A stretch of DNA of 56,653 bases from Mesaphorura yosii (GCA_009869945.1 WIXG01000436.1:1-56653); one strand, 5' to 3'. Positions 27,743 to 42,500 are shown, counted from the stretch's first letter. Notes: generated from the sequence alone by a model not told the origin. Program-made: numbers and translations.

Positions 27743-30700
27743 TCAAAATACGTGATGACAGCCCCGCGCGCGACTTTATTATTACCATTAATGAATTCTG
27801 TCGGTGGCCGCACCGCCGCTGCCGCCAAGCGAAAGACGAAGTAAAGTAAAGTGTGTGTCTATAATATTATAATTTATTGCTTTTCTTGTGTTATTAGTTT
27901 GGAAATGGAATTCTCAACTTGTTGTGTTTACTTTTCATTTCCAGCGTAGTCGACTTTCTCTCCAGGCAAGCACAAACCTACAACACAACACGGCAGGGCA
28001 GGGCACACTGGAACTAGAACTTTCTCCATTCGCTTTCCAAGCCCGGCCTAGAGAATGAGAAATGGAATGGCATGAATTTCACGTTTCGCTGCCACATTTC
28101 ACACTTAACACAGCAGCAAATAATTTGAAACATGAAATTTATATTTTACTAATACAAAACACACAAATGCGAGACCGGCGAAGCCGCTTGGACTTGGACT
28201 CAGCCTGCGAAGTGCCTTTAAAGTTTCCAACCAGCAGGCAGCGAGTGGCAGGCTAGTTTCTTTGGTGTGAGAAATTTCAAAGCTGACAGCTCCGAGCTAA
28301 TAATGCAAGTCTTTGTCGTCATCACGAACTCATTACCACATTATTAATGCAGAAACGCTCAGACTCAGTTTGAGTACTTCTTGGATCATTGTTCATTCTT
28401 CGAGACACGAGACTCGAGTCTCTCGAGGCATAGGAAATGAATACTCGTGCTCGCATCGGAACTCAGAAGCGATGACGACGAAGGAGCATCTTCGACTCGT
28501 GTGTGGTTTTAAGATGCTCGACTGCTCTGTTCTGTTCTCCGGAATTGAATTAACCAGCTACCGAATTCTAAACTTAGCAGCAGCAGCAGCAGCTGACGGC
28601 CGACTGCTGCTGCTCGAATTGAACACGGCACGGCGACGTTATTAAATTAATTCCTGTATTCTGCACTTGGAAATCCCCGCCTTGTGGTGCTCGTCACCTG
28701 TCATCCTCGTAATTCCGTCCAATGCTTCCCGTCATCATCTGGATTTCGGTCTCTAGTTGATCTTCATCTCGATCCCGATGATTTTCATTACACCGTCAAA
28801 AATTGAATCTTAATGCGAAAGCAAATCACGCTTAATTTAATTCTCGTACTCGCAATAAAGCTGAATTGAAAAATTCCACGCAATTCTCAGCCGACAATAG
28901 AGTTGAAGCCGGAACAGAACGGGAAACTCATTAAATGAGACGGGAGTGAAATGAAATGGAATTCTACAATCCTGTTTTATTGTATTGTCATTAGATGGGA
29001 AGGAGAAGAAAAGGAAAGAAGCAGGCCAGTCTCACGGAGGCAAACCACAGCTCAGCTTAGCAGTTCAAGAATCGCGATTCGCGAGTAAACAATGCAATAC
29101 ACGCACTACAAATAACTTTCTACAACGTCTTCCCTTTCGCTGCCTTGCCTGGAGAAAGTTACACTTTTATTCGACGCACTTACGCTTTATGCGACGCGAT
29201 TGCCATTGCGATTTCTTTTGATCTTGTCAACGTCTTTACCACACTTACACTACTCTCCTGGATTTAAGGTGCCTGAGAGCATAAAGTCAATTTGGAGTCG
29301 AGTTGGAGTTGAGATTCAGTTCGGTAATGAGAAAAAATAAAAGTTGTCCAAGTCGGTCGTGCAATTTTCGTTAATCAAGATTTTTTTGTGGCAGTGCCTG
29401 TGCTCGGTCCAGATTTTTTCAAATGCTCTCGAATCAGACTCAGCTCGAGCCTGAGTCCAACAAATGTGAGTCGTGCTTGTCTGTCATCGCATTTCCAACC
29501 GCAGTTTTCAAAAGTTCCCTACTGGATCAGCTTGCTGCTGAGTCTGCCTCGGCCCATTAGACAGCGCATTGTTGGTCCGCGTCCGCACCCTACGCCCGGC
29601 GCTGAGAGATGAGCAAGGTGGCGAGACGGATGACTTTCTCCCATTTATTTCAGATTCAATTTGAGTCTATAGTCTCTTCTGATGCTCAGTAACTCATCGC
29701 TGCGCCGTTGCTCATTGTTCGCTGTCACTGCCATGCTGCCAGCCAGCCAGCAGCAGTACCAACACAATAGAATAATGGAAACGAACATAATATAATTTAA
29801 TGTAATATTGAGGATTCGAATTCAACATCGTGCACTTCACTCACATAATCTCCAAACTCGTAGATCCCATTCGTTTCGTACGTATTTAATCTTTTTATTC
29901 CAGGACCGAGGGAACAACAAAGCTAAAAGCTCAGTGAACAAGGTAGCGAAAGCACACACGTGTGTCGTGCAGAGGAAAAGTGAAACGATTATGGATTTGT
30001 TTCTATTCGATATTCGTTACGTAACAAATCAAAAATTCGTCATCTTCATCTGCCTTGCTTTGCGCAGGTTTAGTATGCACTCGGCTAAGCAAAAATCTGA
30101 AGTGAAGTGATACATTTAATCCTGGTCTGCAAGTCAAGAACTTTGCCTGCAATCACATAAAATTCGTGCGATTTTGATATTTTAATCGTTGGTCGTCTAA
30201 CCCTTCGGTCGTACACGCTCTGTAAATGAAATTCCTCATACGAATGGACCAAATTCCTCTTTTTCATTGGCTTCTTGCCGTTCTCGCATATTTGCCTTGC
30301 ACTGCATTTACATTTACATTTACAGCGTATTGACTTTTTATATTGCATTACTCAGCAGAAGCACAACAACTGCAAGGCTCGGCTCGTCTGAGACAAGTCG
30401 CATCGCAAGTCTCCATAAATTACGACATGGCTTTGAATGAATAAAATATGATATTTCATTCTGGTGCCCGTACCGAGGATTTGCTTCTGCTTTTGCTGTT
30501 ACTTCAGAAGTTAAATGTGCTTTATCTTTGTTCCGGGGCGCTTTCGCGCTCCTGCGTTTCCAACTTTCTCCGTATTACTTAACCCTTTGCGTCTGCTTTA
30601 ACTTTCTGCTTTCGGCTCCCGTTTTCACGCACTTTTGCTTGCACGCGCGCTACTGCGCGTTTAAGAAAGGAAACAATAAAAGGCACTTTTCACAAAAATG

Positions 30701-33700
30701 ATGGCATGCCATCAAAGTTTTATAGCTTTTCATCATCCGGTGAGATCTGCTGGCATGGAACGCAAGACTCTGTTGGATAAAGGATAAGGATTTATGCGTA
30801 ACCTTTCAACACTCAACACACCATGGGCCACGATCTTCTTTCCTCCGGTGAGATGACTAATCATAAAAGAAAGTTCCCTTTCACGGCGTAGCGTGGCTCG
30901 GCGCGGAATGCCAACTCCTTTGCCAGCTTTGAATGAATTGTAAAGAAATGCGCATAAAATAAAATGAAATAAATGTACTTTTAAAGTTGTTTGTTCTTCA
31001 GACTTTATTTTACTGTTTGACTTTGCCTTCTGCGTTCTGCGCGCGGCGCACTTTCCACTTTCTTAATAACCGCAGCCCAGCCAACTTTCCCCTTTTGTTG
31101 TGCCCTGTCTTTTAATATTAAAATGTGAAATGGCAATGGTGCAGGCGGGCCGTCGTCGTCGTCGAGGAATTTATTTATGTGAAGTTTAATAAAAGCAAGA
31201 TGCATTCGTAAAGCGTAAGGCAGGCACATTTTCTTATTGCATTGCATTACATTGCATTGCAATGAAAGGAAAGGAATGAAGAAAGGAAACCACAATTCCT
31301 TCCCATCCGACTTAATCTCGGTGGCAGGACAAACTAGACCATGTATTAAGTAGCAATTCGAACCGAGCCGCCTGCTATGCATTATAATTAAGAATTCTAG
31401 CGTGCCATAATTACAAAGGATTACAGCGAGACCAGCGAAACCGGCAAAACTCAAGCCTTTATCGCTCGTGACGCACAACACTTCGCTCTCGCTTTCACTG
31501 GCATAATGCGTTAGGTAAATAGTCATAAATTATACAACGGGCTATAATCTGGACAAATCTGAGCCCAAATTTTGCATGAGAGCATAAATGCATGAGAAAA
31601 CAAGACCGAGCTTGCTTGCTTGCTTTCGTGCTGGTGCTGAGGAAGGAAGTCTTTCTCCTGGTCGGCTAGTCTGAAGTCTAGCGAGCCTCGACTCCTCCAC
31701 TCGATCGGCTTAAGTAACTCGACCATGCTGCTCATTCCCGTCGTGCCGTGCCATGCTTTATTGTTACTTGCTTCATGGTTGTGAAAGTGTTAAGTGTATG
31801 AAACTCAGCCCGCATGCTTAAAGAACTAGACACACTCTAGACCCAAGCTCAAGTCTCATTAATACAGGGCCAAAGAAAGTGGTTTTGACATTTTAATGTG
31901 GTGGGGATGATAAATTTCAATTTTTAACTCTTACAATTTCGTATTTCGGGTTGCACTGTACTGGTCGACTGAGGACTTGCATTACTGCATTACATTAACA
32001 GCCAATAAATTTTGCGTCCAGACCAGACCCACGCCACACTAAACTGAAATCAGTTCAAAAGCAAAATGCAACATTCCTGTGCATATTTTCTTATGCAAAC
32101 GCTGGGCGCTCATGCTGAATGCAGATTATGAGCGCCCAAGAATTCGCCATTCGTATTCGCGTATCGCGCTTTGCATTTTGTAATCAACCTCTCACGCCCT
32201 CCTCGTTGATAGCATCTTTTGCGACTTGCTAGTAATTTGTTTACACACTCCATCCGCCTCCATCTTGCTCTGCACGAATCTGACACCAGGGAGCAATTTG
32301 CAATTTTCCCTTCCCCGTAATGCAGAAAGTAAGTCGTGGCGTCGTGGGCCATTCATTCGGGAACTTTTCCTTTTTCCTTTCCGAATTAGTTTCAGTCACA
32401 TAAAAGAATTTCACGTCCACGTCCAAGTCACCAACCTTCTGATTACAGTTTCCATTCCATTTTGCTTCTGCTTCCCCGCAGCAGATTCTTTCATCCGTGC
32501 CCCATTAATGATCTTTATTGTTCCGGAAAAATCACCTCGGAGCTGCAAAACTTGTTTCTTGGCTCATTTCCGGCACTTTTCCCCTCGCGCGGCTGCTCAT
32601 CCCCACTTTAATTATAATACGGCAATAAAAGTCGACATAACGACTCCATTTCCTTCGAACACAAGCGAATTTATTCGCGAACGACGGCGAGCGGCGACGG
32701 CGCGGCGCTTATCTTGACTTTCACCGTACATTTAACACGCGAGAGCGTAAAAATAACATTGGGAATGTTTTTGTACTGTGAGCCGCGCCAAACTCAATGA
32801 AATTATGCAATGAGTCTGAGCCTGGGCCAGCGCGGAGCAGGGCACTTGACTTTATTGACGGGAAAATATCCGCAGGCTGCTTTCTCAGCCGCTCGGATCT
32901 CCGCCTTGATCTTTCTATTATTTTTTTCGCAGCCAGTGCCGACCGAAATATATGATCTCATTCCGAACAACTCTCAGGCACTTTGCATGTAGATGTGGAA
33001 ATTACTTTACTTTTTGCCTTTCTTTTCCTTTTCACTTTCCGTGCATGGCTTTTGGCTTGTGGGGTTTGATCAGAGTCGGCAATGGCAATGCAACATTTCT
33101 CTTCATCTCGAAAGCGAAGTGATTGTTTTCTCCGTATCGCATCGCAAAGCAAGATTCTCGACAAGCGTGCGATCCTGTGAGGCAGCGTACACATTCTGCT
33201 TGCAAGCTGTATGCACAACGAAAGTCGAAACCGAACATGAACAGGGAAATGAGTGCTTCAAAATTTCCCTTGGGAAGAATACAAGAAAGGCAAAGCAAAA
33301 GAAGAAAGTTTACGGCCATTCGCTATTGTAATTTTGTGAGAACGATTTACGCTTCGACAGTGCATTGCTACTTTTGCTACGCTACGCTTCAAGTGCTCGA
33401 TTCGACCGCTGTACTTGGCTGAAGACTTGGCAGTCAGGCGCAGCAGAAGAATCGGCTTACGGGAAATTATTGCCTGGATTTAACTTCAATTTGGCTACGT
33501 CTTCGTATGTACGCAGGCTTAAGCCATGGCATGAATTAGGAAAAACGGAGTCTCGAGTCTCTAGGCTTCTCGCGGCTTGAAAATCAAGAGCAAACGCTCA
33601 CGAAAGCAGGTAGCAGATTGCGGCACTCCGACTCGCGAGTCAATTAGCATTGATTATGATGATTATTGTATGTGTTTTATATTGCCACGTCGTAAAATCG

Positions 33701-36152
33701 GTTATGGCACCAGCGCCCAGAATCTTTATTGCTCTGGTGCAGTAAAAACAGTGAGGCCGACCGACAAAGGCGGTTCAGTCGCCGGCCACAGCTCACAGGT
33801 CGTAAAATGGACATGGAAAAGCCATTCGGAACAGCAGGTAGCCAGCAGCAGTAGCAGTGGCCCTCGAATTAAGTGCAGTTGACAATACACGACTGGGACT
33901 CTGCGACATGTTTTCACAATTCTGGTGCGTCGTGTGGTTTGGAAAAACGGGGCAAAGTATAAACGCACACGCATAAATATGAGTTATATACACAGGCAGC
34001 TGGACTGGCCACGGTGCTTCACTTGACGGTAGGCGGCTAGCGCGCCTCGTGCTCGAGTTTATTATTTCTCATTCCAAACCATTTGTGACTGTCATTCGCC
34101 ATCATTAATAATGGAGTCGAGTCGAGTACGGACCGAGCCGGTGCGATGGATGGCGCGGCGGCCTGCCGGTGGCAAGGAGAATGGAGAAGTCAGAGTCAGA
34201 AGTGAAGTGGACCCACAAAATACACAACGCACAGGCCACCATGCAATTGACTCCGGTCCGGTGAAAAAAGCGGAGCGGGCAGGAGAAAGTTTTTTTTTTC
34301 TTCTTTAATAAGTGTTTGTGCTCGACACAGACAGCCTGTGAGTGCGACTGGGACTGAAATTGAAACCGAAAATGGGAAAGAGCGTCGCTAGTTCTCTCTT
34401 TCGTAGCGTAACACAGCAACGACCAACGACAACGGCAATGGTAAGCAACCAAACTAACTCAACGAAGTAATTGATTCGGAAAGAAAAGTTCTTTTGCCTG
34501 CGCCGAGTGCCTCGTGTCTATAATTAGTGGAATGCCTCACTGCCTGATGTGCGGATCTCGCTCATTAAAGCAATAGCGAACCGGAGCCGTACGCTGACGC
34601 GCACTCATTCGCGTTCACATTGATCAAAGAAAAAGGCGAACCTCGTAACGAGAGGCGAAGGAGACGGCGGAGGACGCAGGGGAAATATGGATTTTATTAA
34701 TGATGATGATGATGTGGATCATCGTGCGTGCGGAAACGCGAAACGAAGAATAGGTGACTGAATAGCTGCTCTCGCTTTCTCCGAACTCCGAACCGAACTT
34801 CGAACCAGATTTTTAGTTAACACAAAGAAAAGCCAGAAACGGTGATGAGCCGGGTTGATGACGAAGTTATCGGGTTCATCTCGCCATGCTATGCCATGCC
34901 GTTGCTTCGCTGCTTTCTTTGTCGTGCGGTAGAAACGACATGGGACAAGAAAGTAAACAAAGGGACGGCTGCTTCGTCATCGCCACGTTACAGGCCGTTA
35001 CTGTTGTCCGCTTGGCGCGTTTGCTTTGTTATTATTTCCGGGTGGAGTGCCAACAGCTTAATTTCTTGTCACCGACGTTATCCTTTGGCTATGGTGTGAC
35101 TTGGCTTCTTTTGTTTGCTTTTCGCGCCGGGTCGCGTCCACATGGTCGCTTTGCTGCTGCTCATCGCTTCATTTTCTTACGACCGACCCACAACTAGCAG
35201 GCTTGGATCTTCCCGTTCGCCGTCGGGTCGGTCCACAACATTTGTTTTCCCATTGCCATTTACATCATTGTAAACCATCTGGCGCCTAGACGCGAATGCG
35301 TATCGAGTGTCACTCATTTTAATTGGAAACCCAAACTGAGGAACCTTCTGCCTTTTGCGTTCGCCTTGTCGGCCCACGTCACTTGAATCGCTTTGTGTTT
35401 GTGCCGCGCCCGTGTTTCAAGTGGTAATCCATCATCTTTCTTGACACATGCTGCAATACGTCAAATAAGTGACAACCCGACGCTGACGCTCAATTCCAGT
35501 TTCTATCAGTGAAGTTCCCGTTTTCATTTCTTTCCCTCGTTCAAGTGCTGTGCTGTTGTGTACCGAGTCGAGAGAATTTCATTTCCTGGTTTTGTTTTAG
35601 TCATACGGGTACGCTACGCAGCATTCTGAATCCAGCATCAGCATCTTTCATTTCCATTACGCGCAGGCCCTTCGATTCGAATTCTCGTCAAATCTTAAGT
35701 AGTATACACGACGTCCGCTGCTGGTATGGCGCAGGATTTGACATTATTATGAAGAAATGAAGATGTAGTACAAGTGTGGCCTTGTTTTTCAGCTCGGCCT
35801 GCCTAGAATGGAATCCTAGAAGTATTATTATTATTACGGGTTAAAAACTTGCCAGCCTGGTTATGACAAGCAACTCAAGCAAGCCAGCCTGTCGACCGTC
35901 CTCGACTTAATACACCTCATCTCCATCTCAACTCGAGCACAGCACTCCTTCGAGGCCTGCGCCCGGCCCAAAGCCCAAATCTCAAGATGAGAGGAAAAAT
36001 GTCATTGCCATCGCCATCGCCGTGCTGTGCTTGTGCAGATGCGGATGCGGAAAATATGGCAACATTTTTTCCTTCGCTGCGCTGCTAGTGTGGTGCTCTC
36101 GAGTTGACTTTTCAAAATTAGTATTTTTCTGCTTCTCCGCTCTCGCGTCTCG

Positions 36153-36170
36153 CCTGCCTGCCTGCCTGCC
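36153..36170. repeat. CCTG microsatellite
   Basis: Four and a half CCTG units in tandem. Confidence 0.7.
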
Positions 36171-36562
36171 CGAAAACATCTGCTTTTGTCTGACTGAGTG
36201 GGATTTGAATAGCTTTCACTTTCTTTCATCCACGACTTTCTCTTCGGCTTCATGCTCGCTAATGAAGAATCGTAATACAGCGAGCCTGCCTGCCGGGATC
36301 GCGGCGAGGCTTGGCTTTTTTTTCGTGTGGCTGAATAAAAATAATGTGCCTTATGCAAGCGAGCAAGAAAACATTACGAAATGTCAAGTCAGAAATGGCA
36401 CTGGCAGGCACTCGAAAGTTTTGTTCAAATTACACTTCAGGGCTCGAGGAAAACGCAAGCAAACTGCTGCAAGATTGATGAGCGACGACTAAAATAAAAC
36501 TAAAACTTGGTGCGTATGCGTGGTCGTGCGCTAAGAAAGAAAATGTAGGAATTCCTGTCGTA

Positions 36563-36568
36563 TTTATT
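36563..36568 (-). terminator. Poly(A) signal of the B4GAT1-like gene
   Basis: AATAAA on the minus strand about 21 bases downstream of the stop codon at 36589-36591. Confidence 0.55.
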
Positions 36569-36588
36569 TTTGCTTCCTTAGAACATTT

Positions 36589-39500
36589 TTAATCACAGGT
36601 CCTCGTGGATTCCGGGTACTTGGCCCGTAACCCGAGCTTCATGTCTTCGTAGTTACTTTGCACGGTATCAAAATTAGTGTTTGTGTTGCTAGTGTCGTCG
36701 ACGTCGACGGCGACTGCGAGTGATAGGGATGATGATGTGAGTGAAGATGAAATGTCTGAGAGATCACGGAATCCGTTGTGCACCAGAAATACGTCCTTGA
36801 GTATCGCGAATTTGAAGCCGGCCGTGTGCAGCTCGCAGAGCTGAGAGAGCCGGGCGTAATCCGACGGCTGTGACTGGAGCGGCTGCGGCTTGTGAGAATA
36901 CAAAGTAAACCGCTCGTCGTAGAACGGAGCTGAATTGTCTGATATGAAAAATGGTTCCCAAGGGTCTCGCCAAAGGGTCTCGACGAGGATGGAGAGTTCT
37001 TGAGTATTAGAAGAAGATTCACGCTGCCACGTCTCGTAATCAGTGTTAACCTGCGAATAGCGAATTGCATTCCAATTAATTGGGAATCCTTAAAACGAGA
37101 ACTTGTACAATTGGAGAATGAAAAGGCAGCTTACCTGACATTTCCAACATATATCGAACGAGTACGGTCTCGCTTCGTACTTTTCCAGCAAGGTCACAAG
37201 TTGTTCCTTATTTTCGGGCACGTCTTGAATTCTTCTGTTCATAACTTCAAATGCAGGTACGACAAAAACAGTTTTGGAGTTGTCCAATCGCGAGGGTTTG
37301 ATAAAGTTCTGGAATTTCATACGTAACAATTCCGATGGAATAAGTTCGATATCACAAGCGAACGTGTACTTTGTTCGTGCATGTTTTCGGGCGACGTTCC
37401 GCAGTAAATTCACTGGATACTCCACAACACTGACAATTGATTGGGGTTCGGCGTTGGCATTGGGTTCCTGGTCCTGGTCAGGCGAAGGCTCACCGTCGTC
37501 CGCGTTCGACAGTTTGTGATAAAACTTTTGGCACATGTTTGACTTTTTAGAATTCCCGATTTTGCCCCGCTGCTTCTTTTTCTTGGGTTTTCTCCCGTTT
37601 GGCTTTGATTTCGTGACTCCTCCGGCGGCCGAATCTGTTAATGACCAAGAGCGGTCAAGGAGCAGTGTTTGAAATTTGTCCTCCAACCGCGTGGGGAAGA
37701 TCAAATGAAACTTCACGAGTTCTTTTGTGAGCTGATGACACTGCACAGCTTGATGCACAAACGTGACCGTTCGGTTTAACTCTGACGTGGTTTGAGCAAA
37801 CACTGCCACTGAAATTGGGCCCAGCCATCTTTCGACGGTGTCAAACAAGTGTGCTTGCACATTTCTCACTGTGGCTTGAAGCACAAGCGTCACATCATTA
37901 TCAACAATGAGCTCAGGTAAAGACTCAAACACGCCTGCATTGGTGTTGGCCGTGTTGGCAGCTTCGTTCTCGTTGTCAATCGAAAAGTCGTCGTCACCAC
38001 TTTTAGTTCGTGCGGGACTTGACTGCGCGTTGTCGCTTGACTGCGCTGCTGCTGCTCCGTTGTTTTTGCTGTTTAAAGCTGAATCTAGCGGATAAATAGA
38101 AATGAATCTGTAGAGATCCAAAATTATGCGAAACTTCTTCGTTGAATCGAAGCTTGATTGCTGATCCTGAAATGAAAATAAACGCCGCAATTAAGAATTG
38201 ACTCAATAAAACCAAGTATTGATTGATTTTGGGTTCGATCATGTTAATTGTGAGGTTATAAATCGAAATGGCCTGAGCAGGCAACAAAATAGTAGATCGC
38301 ATATTTCTCACGAGTCGAGTCGAGGCACAACAGAAATTTATTCACACATGAGTTGGAATTTGACATTTGACAATTCATTTGGTTCAACATTTCTTAGCAT
38401 GTTAATCCTCGCTTTTGCCATTTCCTTCCTCAGAGCGTGCCGGCCCCGCTACAGGCGAGCCTGAAGCCACAACGGGATTATTCGGCTTCTCATTCACAAG
38501 CAACGTGAAAACATCTGGCCTCGAATAGTGTCCAACCACGTCGAAATCGAATTTTCCTCGTACAACTTCGTCCAGGTCCAGATCCGCGTATAGCACAGCC
38601 TCCGACTCAAAATTTGGTCCAGCGAGTATTTGACCCATCGGGTTTATGATGCAAGAGCCACCACGGCTCACAATTGCGTTTGAGTCGTCTTTATTCTCAA
38701 ACATGGTTGGATACTCCGACTCGGGTGGATAGTCTGATCTCCTTGCAAACTGATTGCATGACAGGACGAAACATCTGCCTTCGAGCGCGATATGCTGCAT
38801 CGATGCCAGCCAACCGTCACGGAAGTCTGCAGTCGGTGCACAGTAAATTTGAATTCCTGCAAGACGAACAGAACACGAAGTACAAAATCAATTTTTCGGT
38901 ACTTGAGTCCGACTCATGCAATCACATTATGCAAATTCGTAGCTGTGCTGTGGCATGTTTCACTCACCTTTCGAGTACATTGACATTCTCAGCATTGGCA
39001 TGTAATTTTCCCAGCAAATGACTGCACCGATTTTCCCGACCTTTGTGTTGTACACGGGTAGCGTTGAGCCATCTCCGAAACCCCAAACGACTCTTTCGGC
39101 TGCAGTTGGCATGAGTTTACGATGCTTGCCAAGATATTCGCCCAGGTCGTTGAAGAACAGGATCGTGCAGTACAGAGTGTGGCCATCCCGCTCGATAACA
39201 CCAATCACGAGGTGAAGTTTGTTTTCACGAGCAATTTGACCCAATGCCGTTGTTGTTTGGCTGGGAATTTCTACGGAGGACTCCCAATAACGCTGAAATA
39301 GCTTTCGGCCTTCAGGTGTGCGATTTCCGAGGTAGACTCCAAATGTTGCGCCTCTGCAAAAAATGCAAACCTCATTTCCAAACGCCGAAAACATGTGCAC
39401 TCGATTAAAAAGTTTGTAACTCGAAATTGAGGTGAACTCACCTTGGATAGCACGACAGGAAGGCTTCTGGGAACACGGCCAGTTGGGCACCGTTGGCGCT

Positions 39501-42500
39501 GGCTTCCTTGCAGTATTTCGCAACTTTGGTGAGACTTGCTTCAAGATTGAATGCGACCGACGCAACTTGCACAACTGCTGCACGAACAACTGCGTTATTA
39601 GTTGAAGCCATATCCACTCGCACTCCGCTGTCACAACTTTAATTGCAATGCAAACGCAAGTTCAATCGAAAACAGAAAAACTCAAGTGTGTCGCCGTGCG
39701 TTTCAAATACTGAAAGATCTTTCATCTTGGCACGGTAGCTTCTTTTTATAACCAGACCGCAGATACAGACCAGACACCAACAAATTATGCAATCATATTT
39801 AGCCTATTAACCAAACTGCGTAAAAAGTAGAAGCTGAGTTCAAGGCTAGCCCATCCCATCTTTCGTGCTGACACTCAATCGTGTTTGGTGTTTACTGCCT
39901 CGTCTCGAGTCCCGTGATTTCTTAATGAAAAATAAGTTGAGCTAGACCACGTCCGCGTCCTCGATCGTAAGACTCTGTCTGGCCCTGTTGATGACAAACG
40001 CTGTCTGTCTTGCAGTTTATCAAATTGCTTTGTACTTTCTTTTGCCTTTGTGTTGCGTCTCGTCGACAGTCTGTCACAAACGCAATGGCAATGGCAATAA
40101 TAATGTCGTCACTTTCTACAAGGCTCGAGACTGTCTGAGACTAGACTCCTTTCAATTCCAGTACAATAAAAGCCGAATGACTAGAAAATCGGTGCAATAT
40201 ATTTCTGTCAGCAGATTTCAGCGCCCAAGCTCAAAGTCAAGACTGCCTTTGCCTTATGAAGACTAGAAGCCTTGCAATGCCTCGCCAAGCAATTGTTTAC
40301 ATGCGGTGTCACTTCAGCTCGTACTTTTTTTAATAAGACAGACCATAATTTACATAACACCATAATATATGATTATATTAGCCAGCCGATGCCGAGCTGA
40401 GGCCAGCCAGCTTGATTTTGCTGTTCTGTCGTGTGGTTGCAGATGTTTGGGTTATAAAATGGAAAACTTGTCTCCAAACAGAAACTCATGCCTGGCCAGA
40501 CCAGCTCAGGTTCCCATTCTAATAAAATAGCGGCAGGACCACATCTGTAGCCAGCCATCAACCGTACGCCTTATGCACATGCACGCTGGGGCAACTGGCA
40601 CTGGAACTCAATTTACTCTCATATCACACTGTTTGCTACGAATACGAATATGAATACAAGTGCAATGCGAGGGTGAAACTCATTAAAACAGTTGGAAACA
40701 CTTGTACATGGGATTTTAAATGAAGTGTGCAATGTATAATAACTAACTTCAACTTCATGTGTGTGACTGGAATGAAAGCGAGTTTAATTAAAATAGTATT
40801 ACATAACACCGACAACTCTTTCGTATACGACTCGAGGACGGCAAGTGGAGAACAAAAACAAGTGTTAGGCTTGCCTGGTCCGACTCTCGCCTTCGCCTTC
40901 GAATCGGTTTGAATTGACTACTCGAAACTCGACAGCATAGCATAGCATGAGAATAATATGAACAAGCACACATCAAAGTAACTTTTAACAGTGTGTGAAA
41001 CATCTGACACAAAAATTAACAAGCGACTCAATTTCCTTTTGCCTACTCATTTGTCCGTACCCGACTTACGGTTTATTGGCCAGGCAAAGCCAGATCCCCG
41101 TTCTAATTTCGACTGACCAGAATACGTATTCGTACCCGTACTGATCTTACACTCACCCGTGCTCGTGCATGCGTTGTTAAAAGATCAAAGAGACTTCTAC
41201 CTCTAAAAACGAACGAATGAGCACAAAAGATCCTTTGATTTGAAACACGATGATCTGTCAAAATAATGACTTTGATTTGGTGAAGTCAGCGGAGTGAATT
41301 GCTTAAATTCTGCTGACTGAAAAGCCTAAAACCCGGAATTCGGAAATTCTGCATCTGAATCATTGCTTTTTCACTTTTTGACTGGCTGTGGTTGAAATTA
41401 CTGGGCAGTAGACCAGATTTTTCTCTTTTACGAATTCCATTCACTTGCAAAGCAGAGCAGACCCGCACGTAAACGTAAAAGTACAAGCGTTTAGAAAGTT
41501 TACCAGAATTGCCTGAATTGCAAAATAGAAATAAAGTAGCCGGCCAGTCATGAATCATGCTCATATGGTACGAGAGACGAGAAATCCGCAAAATATTGCA
41601 CGTACCACGTACTGCAAACTTAAATACGAGCAGCAGCGGCAGCAGGGCTTTGTTGTTCGAACAGTCACAACAACACAGCAAGGCAATAGGCAAAAGTCAG
41701 TTATCACATCACGTAAAACTTAGCGTAAGCCCGTAAGCCGGGCCGGAGAAGAGGAGACATGAACTCACAATAAACTCGGCTGTCTAAATTCAGAAGCCGG
41801 GCCTGGATGGGATACGAAAATTTCCCATGAGAATAGCGGTGGCAGAATTGTGGGACGAACGTGAACGTGTTTAGTAAATATCATACTTCATAGCACACAA
41901 AACGCGAAACTGGCGAAACGTAACTCCGAGCACGAGAACAAGAAACTTGAACCGAGCCAGAGTCCAACGCTAAATTTAATGTTAGTTGTCAGAAATGCGA
42001 GTCGTGAATCTGAGGCTTTGTGTAACAAAATTTCGCATTTTGCAAAATGATGACCGCATTTCCCACGCCCGTTTTCCATTTGCAGGCTCGAAACCGAAAC
42101 CACGACGAGCTGTGATGAGCCTGCTTAATGATGCCATTCTCCGAAATTGATTGGGAGGCGCTGATCATTTCTGGTGTGCTGGAAATGATTGCACTTGCTG
42201 AAGTTAAATAGAAGTCTAGATACGCGTTAATACGTCTAACACATGATCGAACCCATCCCATCCCGCAACGATAGCCGTAATGTATTTGATAATGGCATAA
42301 TAATAAAAAGTTCCACTCACGTTTCCATCTTTTTGTTGGTGTATCTCATTCCGGGCCATTTGTGAACGTCTTGCTCGACCATTAATAATCGAGTCAGCTG
42401 GAAACGAACTCATGGCAGCGGCAGCGGAAGAATGGAAAGAAGGATTTGGAAGAGAATTTTCTGAATTCTTCTGTCTGTGCTCCTGTCGCTGTCGCTGGTG

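Larger units (their letters stand above)
27717..36588. other. About 8.9 kb without a supportable gene
   Basis: Open frames here are short, lack splice-consistent neighbours and show no protein motif. The sequence carries poly-CAG pieces (28577-28596), CATTTA and CATTGCATT runs (about 30304, 31240), a CCTG run (36153-36170), GATGAT and TATTAT runs (about 34702, 35828), and many copies of GAGTC/GACTC words, including a perfect 14-bp palindrome at 28409-28422. It may be regulatory or hold unrecognised non-coding RNA. Confidence 0.5.

Noticed and set aside
31005..31526. 173-codon minus-strand frame in the 9 kb desert
   Set aside because: Composition follows CATTGCATT simple sequence; no motif, no flanking exons, no paired splice sites.
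38190..38311. Open frame with a hydrophobic stretch ([20 protein letters not shown]) directly before the glycosyltransferase exon, tempting as its membrane anchor
   Set aside because: It is in another frame from the catalytic exon and overlaps the clear acceptor TTTCAG at 38167. The exon at 42321-42680 gives a better anchor in the right phase.
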